This document shows, one piece after another, positions 34,785 to 40,209 of a stretch of DNA of 40,209 nt. The first letter of the stretch is position 1. The number at the start of each line of letters is the position of its first letter. Source of the DNA: an uncultured bacterium (GTDB lineage: Bacteria > Bacillota > Clostridia > Christensenellales > QALW01); assembly GCA_905214315.1 (NCBI GenBank), contig CAJMLN010000017.1:1-40209 (forward strand), in the 5' to 3' direction. The translations under genes were made by a program, and so were the position numbers. Below the pieces are notes generated by a model. It was given only the letters and a program-made list of their open reading frames with translations. It searched no databases and was not told where the DNA came from.

Positions 34785-35531
34785 TCAACATTTTACCAAA
34801 CTGTCATCAGCCGCATTCCAACGGAATATCTCCATAGTGCTTTTTTGTATATAATACCAGCCATAGGTGTATGTCATTCCGGTGCCATCCTCCATTGCCG
34901 GACTGCAGGAAAACACATGCATCACATAATACTGCTTTCCGGAATGCTCTTTCTCGCCTTCCAGCTCACATAGCTGACGCTGCTCCTCTTCATCGGAGAG
35001 TGTTTCCTTCATCTTATTGATACAGGCGGTAACCTCCTTGTGCGAATACAGGCTTTCTCCGGCTTTTAAATAGAGCTCTTCTGTTTCCATATCCATATAA
35101 TATTCCCGAAGACTGATATTCGCCGGATAATTTCTCTTTTGAACCGTCGCCTTATACCACAGATAATACCGGCCGCCTACCACAGTATCCTCCTGCTGCA
35201 GAATTGTAAACTGCTCTCCGGAAAAAGACGTCTCCTCCAAAAACTGTACCGTCTTTTTCAATAATTCCGTCCGCTGCTGCGTCGATATTGCCGGATGCTC
35301 CGCAACAGAAGCAGGCGTAGGCTCCGCCGACGGAACAGGCTCCGTCGTCTGCGGTGTTTCCTGAATCACTTCCTTCGTAGGCGGAGGCGTCAGCGGTGTA
35401 GAACCGGCCTCAATACGCGCCAATACATCAGCGCTGTTATCCCCCTCCTTCACCTGTCCGCCGCAGCCGGCAAACAGCAGCACCGCCAGCAGGAAAGCAA
35501 TACTTTTCATATATAACCCTGCTTTTTTCAC
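34785..35531 (-). CDS. Hypothetical lipoprotein with Pro/Thr-rich linker
   Basis: About 248 residues. I chose the GTG at 35531 because AGGGGG sits 7 bases before it and it gives a typical lipoprotein signal ending LFAGC; a TTG at 35552 lacks such a site, and an ATG at 35510 is also possible. The lipobox is followed by a Pro/Thr/Glu-rich linker and a compact alpha/beta domain with Cys residues (SCDA is absent; the C-terminus reads LVKC). No family is recognised. It follows two membrane-anchored proteins at 31 bases and probably ends their transcript. Confidence 0.72.
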   Translation of the reverse strand: MKKAGLYMKSIAFLLAVLLFAGCGGQVKEGDNSADVLARIEAGSTPLTPPPTKEVIQETPQTTEPVPSAEPTPASVAEHPAISTQQRTELLKKTVQFLEETSFSGEQFTILQQEDTVVGGRYYLWYKATVQKRNYPANISLREYYMDMETEELYLKAGESLYSHKEVTACINKMKETLSDEEEQRQLCELEGEKEHSGKQYYVMHVFSCSPAMEDGTGMTYTYGWYYIQKSTMEIFRWNAADDSLVKC

Positions 35532-35561
35532 AAGCAATCCCCCTTTTTTCAATCCTCGCTC

Positions 35562-35984
35562 CTATTTTACGACAAACGAATCAAGATACAGATAATCTCC
35601 CAAGGTGCTCTCCGCACGGTTGGTATCCGCATAAAAGCATCCCTGCATTTCACCGCGGCGAAGCTTCCACACCATAACAAGCTTTCCCTCTTCCATACAG
35701 CTGCTCTGCGGTTTTCCCAAGCACGCTATCGTCTGCCGCAGCGTCATCCCCTTTTCCAGCTGTTCTGTCTGCCTTTCGCCTGGCAAAAACAGCAGATTGG
35801 GCTGCGGATTCAGGTAGCGCACCAAAAGATCCTCTTCCGTAACAGCAGCCGCATCGCAGCTATGGTTTTCTTTTTGATACTGACTGCCATATACAAGACT
35901 GTAAACGCCGGCCGCCGCCGCGCAAACGATAACAACTACCGCTGTTATAATGGCGGCCGCATGATTTTTCATCCATGCAGACAT
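35562..35984 (-). CDS. Membrane-anchored small protein with BamE/SmpA-like motif (paralogue 2)
   Basis: A 140-residue protein with one N-terminal membrane segment (about 10-33). The outer part reads NLLFLPGERQTEQLEKGM, then TLRQTIACLGKP, then VWKLRRGEMQGCFY, then LYLDSFVVK. The GMTLxxxxxxLGKP pattern followed by beta strands resembles the BamE/SmpA/OmlA fold, which occurs in extracytoplasmic helper proteins. The gene 17 bases upstream is a clear paralogue (same LLFLP...EQLE.GMTLR...LGKPQ sequence and ending D-F/S-x-VK). No known function in Gram-positives. Confidence 0.72.
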   Translation of the reverse strand: MSAWMKNHAAAIITAVVVIVCAAAAGVYSLVYGSQYQKENHSCDAAAVTEEDLLVRYLNPQPNLLFLPGERQTEQLEKGMTLRQTIACLGKPQSSCMEEGKLVMVWKLRRGEMQGCFYADTNRAESTLGDYLYLDSFVVK

Positions 35985-36000
35985 AGGATTCGCGCCTCCT

Positions 36001-36420
36001 TTATTTCACCTTAAAATCAATCACAGAAAGAGAATCAACAAAAAACTCGCCCTCGTCCTGCGGCAAAAAGGTAACGTACAGTTCTCTGCCGAACAGCAGG
36101 TTCCACTGAAAGATAAGCAAGCCCGAACCCTCCTGCCGCTGGGGTTTTCCCAATAAAGAGATCACCTCGCGCAGCGTCATTCCGATTTCCAACTGCTCTG
36201 TCTGTTTTTCAGCAGGCAAAAACAGCAAGTCCGGCTCCTCACATATTTCCCGGGAACCTACCTCTGCCTGCCTGCTTGCACGATACTCCTCCGCAAGGGC
36301 TGTCTGATACCGTCTGCAGCGCATGGCATAAGTAAAGTTATAAATCCCCGCCGCCAAAATTATCAGTACCAGAAACAAAGTAATGACCGTTAAAAAAATT
36401 TTCAAAACTCTTGCCATCAT
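36001..36420 (-). CDS. Membrane-anchored small protein with BamE/SmpA-like motif (paralogue 1)
   Basis: About 139 residues from the ATG at 36420, chosen because GAAGG precedes it and a membrane helix follows at once (about 8-28). ATG 36417 is equally possible, and in-frame starts further upstream (to 36477) have weaker ribosome sites. The outer domain reads DLLFLPAEKQTEQLEIGM, TLREVISLLGKPQ, IFQWNLLFGRELYVTF and VIDFKVK, paralogous to the following gene. First gene of a three-gene run (36420 to 34785) under the promoter at 36509-36538. Confidence 0.72.
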   Translation of the reverse strand: MMARVLKIFLTVITLFLVLIILAAGIYNFTYAMRCRRYQTALAEEYRASRQAEVGSREICEEPDLLFLPAEKQTEQLEIGMTLREVISLLGKPQRQEGSGLLIFQWNLLFGRELYVTFLPQDEGEFFVDSLSVIDFKVK

Positions 36421-36508
36421 AAAACCTTCTTTTATCTGCTGATTTTCCATATTTCCGTTCATCGTTTTTAACTGCAATTTTGAAGCCTTTTAGTATCAGT
36501 ATAATATT

Positions 36509-36538
36509 ATACTATCAAATCTGCCCTTTCTTTGTCAA
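36509..36538 (-). promoter_or_regulatory. Promoter of the BamE-like pair with a 16-bp palindrome
   Basis: On the minus strand TTGACA (36538-36533), an 18-base spacer and TAGTAT (36514-36509). A perfect 16-bp palindrome AGTATAATATTATACT (36498-36513) covers the -10 and start region and could be an operator; its TATAAT would be 21 bases from the -35, too far. Confidence 0.55.
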
Positions 36539-36556
36539 CACGCTTATTGTAATATT

Positions 36557-36583
36557 AAAAAAGAGCGCAATACGCTCTTTTTT
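36557..36583 (-). terminator. Intrinsic terminator of the 36582-37406 lipoprotein gene
   Basis: An 11-bp stem AAAAAAGAGCG/CGCTCTTTTTT with a 5-base loop overlaps the stop codon. A T-run is present on the minus strand, so it ends the lipoprotein transcript and insulates the promoter just downstream. Confidence 0.82.
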
Positions 36584-37406
36584 ATGGGTTTCCCAAATAC
36601 GGTATATTGGCTGCTTCCCGATAGGCCCGGTTGAATTTCTCTCCGGCCATGATCAATATTTTTTCCAACAGCGCCGTATAGCGCGCCGCCATCTCTTCGC
36701 TTGAGAACTCAAAGGAAGTCACCGATACGGGGCTTTTATAATCATAATTGCCGCGGTCTGAAAATATTTCCTTCACAGCGCCGCCGTCCTCCACGCAAAA
36801 CTGAACGGAAGGTACAACACCGGTATATACGTTTGAGTCATTATAGCGATACCGCTCATTGCGCACCAGCTTTGCATCCGCCACAAGGGTTTTCCATTCC
36901 TTTAAAATTTCCTCATCTGTAATCATCGCGTCAAACTCCACCTGCGGCATGTTCGGATTTACATACGGCACTCCCCTGTCCCCGGCCACCAGTCTCAGAT
37001 GCAGATACAGCGCATTGATACGATCCAGGGATTTTTGCAAAGACGTAAATTGACGCAAAAATTCTTGATAAACCGCCTCCTCCAGCGCCGCCGTACTTTC
37101 AAACTGCTCGGGGTCAAACGCCACATCCGGCGGCTCAGATTCAAAGTGGTAGCGCATAATCGAGCTTGGATCGTTATAATAGGAGCAAGCCTTCTCATTG
37201 GAACAATCCAAAATTTCTTCCGTCGGATCCGGCGTGAACTCCGGAGATGGAGAGGCATCAGCAGTTTCCGCGGCCATGGTAGACTCCACCGTTTCTGTGG
37301 CTCCGGCAGACTCCGCCGTTCCCTCTGCCATTCCGGTATCCGCCGCACAGCCGCAAAAAAATACCAAACAGAAAAGGAGCGCTAAAAAACGAATTCTTTT
37401 TGTCAT
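36582..37406 (-). CDS. Hypothetical lipoprotein
   Basis: A 274-residue lipoprotein (signal ending FFCGC, Cys20). Residues 21-65 are a Thr/Ala/Glu/Pro linker of low complexity. The rest is mainly helical with Tyr-rich stretches (ALYLHLRLVAG, YRYNDSNVYTGV), then a C-terminal helix. No known family is recognised. The ATG follows AGGAGG by 10 bases, and the ribosome site overlaps the stop codon of a small upstream ORF. It is monocistronic between its own promoter and terminator. Confidence 0.75.
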   Translation of the reverse strand: MTKRIRFLALLFCLVFFCGCAADTGMAEGTAESAGATETVESTMAAETADASPSPEFTPDPTEEILDCSNEKACSYYNDPSSIMRYHFESEPPDVAFDPEQFESTAALEEAVYQEFLRQFTSLQKSLDRINALYLHLRLVAGDRGVPYVNPNMPQVEFDAMITDEEILKEWKTLVADAKLVRNERYRYNDSNVYTGVVPSVQFCVEDGGAVKEIFSDRGNYDYKSPVSVTSFEFSSEEMAARYTALLEKILIMAGEKFNRAYREAANIPYLGNP

Positions 37407-37420
37407 GTTTCTGTTTCCTC

Positions 37421-37492
37421 CTATCCTAAAAGAAGATATTCGCTACTCGTCCATACCCAGGCATCCGCAGAAGAAGACGAATAAGAAATCAT
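37421..37492 (-). CDS. Small serine-rich upstream ORF (23 aa), possible leader peptide
   Basis: An ATG at 37492 opens 23 codons with seven Ser (SYSSSS near the start, TSSEYLLLG at the end) and two Trp (WVW). The stop TAG overlaps the AGGAGG of the lipoprotein gene. It starts about 8 bases after the -10 box, so it would be leaderless. Short ORFs arise by chance, so this is a candidate only. Confidence 0.3.
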   Translation of the reverse strand: MISYSSSSADAWVWTSSEYLLLG

Positions 37493-37500
37493 CTGTGAAT

Positions 37501-37529
37501 ATTTTATACTTTTATTATTTCTCTGTCAA
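37501..37529 (-). promoter_or_regulatory. Sigma-A promoter of the 36582-37406 lipoprotein gene
   Basis: On the minus strand TTGACA (37529-37524), a 17-base spacer and TAAAAT (37506-37501), giving a leader of about 90 bases. The remaining AT-rich stretch 37530-37740 shows nothing else. Confidence 0.68.
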
Positions 37530-37742
37530 TATTACTGAAATATATAATATCCTATTAAATTTTAAAGTATCCTGTATTCTATCTTTATACTATTTTTTGT
37601 TCCGCAAAAATAAATGAAAAGATTTGATTCCGGATTGCACTTTTCCCCTAAGCTGATCCTCTTTTGTTATTGCACCGATTCTCTTAAAAATTTTTAGAGT
37701 ATAGTATTTTTTCACTTTTTTATAAAACTTTTTCTCTTTCTA

Positions 37743-37751
37743 TGCTATAAT
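37743..37751 (+). promoter_or_regulatory. Extended -10 promoter of the ylmH-like gene
   Basis: TG-C-TATAAT (37743-37751) is a perfect extended -10 element with no good -35. The predicted start point, 6-7 bases on, coincides with the ATG at 37758, which has no ribosome site. Confidence 0.55.
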
Positions 37752-37757
37752 AAAATT

Positions 37758-38501
37758 ATGGATACTGTTTTTATCAATCATTTAAAAGATCTGTCCCAAA
37801 AAGCCGACCGCAGCAGCCGTTACACGTTCACCGGCTTTTTAACCGAAGAAGAACAAAGCGAGCTCTTTTTGATAAAAAAAGAGCTGATTCCCTTTACCCT
37901 TTTCGGAGGCGCGCCGGGCTGCCAGCGCGTAATCGCCCGCTTTGGCAGCGCCGAAGAGTTAGGCTACGAGGAGGACTTTCCCATCGCCTGTCTTTTGGCA
38001 AAGCCGGTGCTGAAAAAATTTGCCGACGAACTTACCCACCGGGATTTTCTCGGAGCGCTGATGAATTTAGGCATTGAGCGCAGCCGCACGGGCGATATCG
38101 TTCTAAGGGAAAACGCAGCCTACCTGTTTGTACAGGCTTCCCTGGCCGAATACATCTGCGAAAATTTAACCAAAGTAAAGCACACGGTCATCACCTGCGC
38201 CGGCGCGCCTTCCCTCCCCGAGGGCGAGCTGTTCCGGCTGGCCGAGGAAACGCTGATCGTCTCTTCCCTGCGGCTGGACTGCCTGATCGCCGCGCTGTAC
38301 AAGCTTTCCCGCACCGCCTGCTGCGCGCTTTTTCAAAGTAAAAAAATATTTATAAACGGCCGCCTGTGCGAGAATAGTTCCTACACGGCAAGGCCGGACG
38401 ATACGGTTTCCGTGCGGGGCTTCGGCCGCTTTATCTTCCGTCAGGAATCCGGCAGCACCAGAAAGGGCCGCCTGTGCGTGAAGGTGCAGCGCTACCTGTA
38501 A
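37758..38501 (+). CDS. ylmH: YlmH/RqcP2-like S4-domain RNA-binding protein
   Basis: A 247-residue protein. The N-terminal domain (about 10-170) has the YlmH wording FTGFLTEEEQ, HRDFLGALMNLGIERSRTGDIV and YICENLTKVKHT. The C-terminal S4 domain (about 175-240) has SSLRLDCLIAALYKLSR and FINGRLCENSSYTARPDDTVSVRGFGRF. In Bacillus YlmH is linked to division-site genes and to rescue of stalled ribosomes (RqcH pathway). Here it stands alone, without sepF or divIVA. The start is fixed by N-terminal similarity; no ribosome site precedes it. Confidence 0.87.
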   Translation: MDTVFINHLKDLSQKADRSSRYTFTGFLTEEEQSELFLIKKELIPFTLFGGAPGCQRVIARFGSAEELGYEEDFPIACLLAKPVLKKFADELTHRDFLGALMNLGIERSRTGDIVLRENAAYLFVQASLAEYICENLTKVKHTVITCAGAPSLPEGELFRLAEETLIVSSLRLDCLIAALYKLSRTACCALFQSKKIFINGRLCENSSYTARPDDTVSVRGFGRFIFRQESGSTRKGRLCVKVQRYL

Positions 38502-38509
38502 AATTATAG

Positions 38510-38538
38510 TTGCACAAAAAAGACAGATACGGTATAAT
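38510..38538 (+). promoter_or_regulatory. Sigma-A promoter of the serS T-box leader
   Basis: TTGCAC (38510-38515), a 17-base spacer and a perfect TATAAT (38533-38538), directly after the ylmH-like stop codon. Confidence 0.78.
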
Positions 38539-38563
38539 CTATACAGAATATTCGGGCGCAAAA

Positions 38564-38775
38564 GGAAGAGCGCACCGCACTGCATTTTCAGAGAGCCGGC
38601 GGCAGGTGAAAGCTGGTATCTGCGTGCCGTTGTTTCCGCTTCCCCAGTCCCCTGCGAAAGCAGGAGTTTTGTACGCTTTACTGTACTTTTGAGCGGTCCG
38701 CACAGGGCGGGCAATTTGGGTGGCAACGCGGAAGCCTATTTCGTCCCAATTTACAGGATGAAACGGGTTTTTTTT
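38564..38775 (+). promoter_or_regulatory. T-box riboswitch (serine) with terminator
   Basis: A leader that senses uncharged tRNA-Ser and allows serS transcription. Stem I base GGAAG/CTTCC (38564-38568 and 38639-38643), AGAGAG element (38590-38595), distal stem I around GGCAGGTGAAAGCTGG, and a likely UCC serine specifier (38635-38637). Then a GNRA hairpin CCTGC-GAAA-GCAGG (38651-38664), the T-box core GGGTGGCAACGCGG (38718-38731) and a terminator hairpin (38739-38746 with 38756-38763) followed by eight T. TGGC can pair with the GCCA end of tRNA-Ser, which supports serine specificity. Confidence 0.88.
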
Positions 38776-38796
38776 AATTTTTAGGAGGAAATAAAA

Positions 38797-40086
38797 ATGC
38801 TGGATATCAAGTTTGTAAGGGAGAACCCCAAAATTGTAAAGCAAAACCTGAAAAATAAATTTCAGGAGAAAAAGCTGCCGCTGGTGGACGAGGTGATCGC
38901 TTTGGACGCCGAGTACCGCAAAACCATTCAGGCCGCCGAGGAACTGCGGGCCAACCGCAACCGGGTTTCCAAGCAGATCGGCGCGCTGATGGGCCAGGGC
39001 AAGCGCGAAGAGGCCGAGGAGATGAAAAAGCTGGTTTCCCAGCAGGGCGAGGTGCTGGCCGAGGCCGAACGCCGGGAGGCCGAGCTTAATGAAAAAATCC
39101 GCGCCATTATGCTTACGCTGCCCAACATTATTGACCCCTCCGTTCCCATCGGCAGGGATGACTGCGAAAACGTGGAGGTACAGCGCTACGGCGAGCCGAC
39201 GGTGCCGGAGTTTGAAATTCCCTATCACGCCGAAATTATGGAGAGCTTTGACGGGCTTGACCTGGACAGCGCGCGCCGCGTAGCCGGCAACGGCTTTTAC
39301 TACCTGATGGGCGATATCGCGCGCCTGCACTCGGCCGTGCTTTCCTACGCGCGGGATTTCATGATTGACCGCGGCTTTACCTACTGCGTACCCCCGTTTA
39401 TGATTCGCGCCGACGTGGTAACCGGCGTTATGAGCTTTGCGGAGATGGACGCCATGATGTATAAAATAGAGGGAGAGGACCTCTACCTGATCGGCACCAG
39501 CGAGCATTCGATGATAGGCAAGTTTATCGATCAGCTTCTGCCGGAGGAAAAGCTGCCCTACACGCTTACCAGCTATTCCCCCTGCTTCCGCAAGGAAAAG
39601 GGCGCCCACGGCATCGAAGAGCGCGGCGTTTACCGCATTCATCAGTTTGAGAAGCAGGAGATGATCGTCGTATGCCGGCCGGAGGAGAGCAAGCTGTGGT
39701 TCGACAGGCTTTGGCAGAATACCGTTGATTTATTCCGCAGCCTGGATATCCCCGTGCGCACCTTAGAGTGCTGCTCCGGCGATTTGGCGGATTTAAAAGT
39801 AAAATCCATTGACGTGGAGGCCTGGTCCCCCCGGCAGAAAAAGTATTTTGAGGTAGGCTCCTGCTCCAACTTAGGCGACGCACAGGCCCGCCGTCTGCGC
39901 ATCCGCGTAACCGGTGAAAAGGGCAAATATTTCGCCCACACCCTGAACAACACCGTGGCCGCCCCGCCCCGGATGCTGATTGCGTTTTTGGAAAACAATT
40001 TAAACGCCGACGGCTCGGTGAATATTCCCCCGGCCCTGCGCCCCTATATGGGCGGCAAGGAAAAGCTGACGCCGAAAGCAAAGTAA
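38797..40086 (+). CDS. serS: Seryl-tRNA synthetase
   Basis: A 429-residue class II synthetase that charges tRNA-Ser. The N-terminal coiled-coil arm (about 30-105) binds the long variable arm of tRNA-Ser. The catalytic domain has TSEHSMIG, motif 2 in CFRKEKGAHGIEERGVYRIHQFEK (shown in parts: FRKEKG, RIHQFEK) and motif 3 Arg392. The segment before Arg392 reads LNNTVAAPPR instead of the usual NGSGLA...R, a variant I associate with some Clostridia. The ATG follows AGGAGG after the T-box. Third positions here are noticeably richer in G/C than in neighbouring genes, as expected for a highly expressed gene. Confidence 0.95.
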   Translation: MLDIKFVRENPKIVKQNLKNKFQEKKLPLVDEVIALDAEYRKTIQAAEELRANRNRVSKQIGALMGQGKREEAEEMKKLVSQQGEVLAEAERREAELNEKIRAIMLTLPNIIDPSVPIGRDDCENVEVQRYGEPTVPEFEIPYHAEIMESFDGLDLDSARRVAGNGFYYLMGDIARLHSAVLSYARDFMIDRGFTYCVPPFMIRADVVTGVMSFAEMDAMMYKIEGEDLYLIGTSEHSMIGKFIDQLLPEEKLPYTLTSYSPCFRKEKGAHGIEERGVYRIHQFEKQEMIVVCRPEESKLWFDRLWQNTVDLFRSLDIPVRTLECCSGDLADLKVKSIDVEAWSPRQKKYFEVGSCSNLGDAQARRLRIRVTGEKGKYFAHTLNNTVAAPPRMLIAFLENNLNADGSVNIPPALRPYMGGKEKLTPKAK

Positions 40087-40090
40087 ACCT

Positions 40091-40209
40091 ATGAAAACAC
40101 TTTATATCATTGGCGGAACGATGGGCGCGGGCAAGACTACCATATGCCGGCAGCTGCAAAAAAAGCTGGATAACAACGTCTTTCTTGACGGCGACTGGTG
40201 CTGGGATAT
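40091..40209 (+). CDS. P-loop nucleotide-binding protein, kinase-like (3' truncated by window edge)
   Basis: Only 39 codons are present. They encode a first beta strand and Walker A (LYIIGGTMGAGKTT) and then FLDGDWCWD, the acidic motif found in small nucleotide or metabolite kinases of the AAA_33 type. The ATG lies 4 bases after the serS stop and has no clear ribosome site, so translation may be coupled. Confidence 0.7.
   Translation, partial: MKTLYIIGGTMGAGKTTICRQLQKKLDNNVFLDGDWCWD

Noticed and set aside
38539..39642. Long minus-strand ORF (367 codons) opposite serS
   Set aside because: It lies antisense to serS and its T-box and arises from the G/C-rich third positions of serS.
1..40209. 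CRISPR arrays, tRNA or rRNA genes, insertion sequences or prophage genes
   Set aside because: No direct-repeat/spacer pattern, no tRNA-like cloverleaf ending in CCA outside the T-box, and no transposase or integrase motif was seen in any frame.

Overview
The window comes from the chromosome of a low-to-moderate GC, Gram-positive, spore-forming member of the Firmicutes, most likely an anaerobic Clostridia (Eubacteriales) relative. The evidence is a Gin-type sigma-G inhibitor, a Bce-type peptide-sensing module, an S4 protein of the YlmH family, a T-box in front of serS, many lipoproteins, strong AGGAGG ribosome sites and sigma-A promoters. No database search was possible, so family names rest on motif recognition.

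Left part (1-13.7 kb): the 3' end of an MreB/Mbl gene and a short gin gene on the plus strand face the end of a tightly packed eight-gene minus-strand operon (13662 to 1438). In transcription order it encodes a giant solute-binding protein, a MalF/MalG-type permease pair, a membrane-anchored NHL/TPR protein, a YIP1-family membrane protein, a DUF5696-like lipoprotein and a second MalF/MalG-type pair. No transport ATPase is present, so an MsmX-type shared ATPase is expected elsewhere. This is the most system-like and least described part of the window.

Middle (13.7-26.2 kb, plus strand): a heterodimeric multidrug-type ABC exporter, rmuC, two small membrane-anchored proteins resembling pieces of solute-binding proteins, an M20 (PepV-like) dipeptidase fused to a two-TM plus PH-like module, and an overlapping housekeeping run: DUF951 protein, signal peptidase I with a long acidic N-terminus, metallophosphoesterase, degenerate PHP protein and dusB. 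A bidirectional terminator closes it.

Right part (26.2-37.4 kb, minus strand): a bceRSAB-like antimicrobial-peptide sensing and detoxification module with a recognisable BceR-type operator before bceA, then a GH127-like glycosidase with a DUF4886 SGNH protein, an Amidase_3 lipoprotein, and a group of secreted or membrane-anchored proteins that includes two tandem paralogues with a BamE/SmpA-like motif. The last lipoprotein gene has a small serine-rich upstream ORF.

End (37.7-40.2 kb, plus strand): a ylmH-like gene with an extended -10 promoter that implies a leaderless mRNA, then serS under a T-box leader, and the first 39 codons of a P-loop kinase-like gene.
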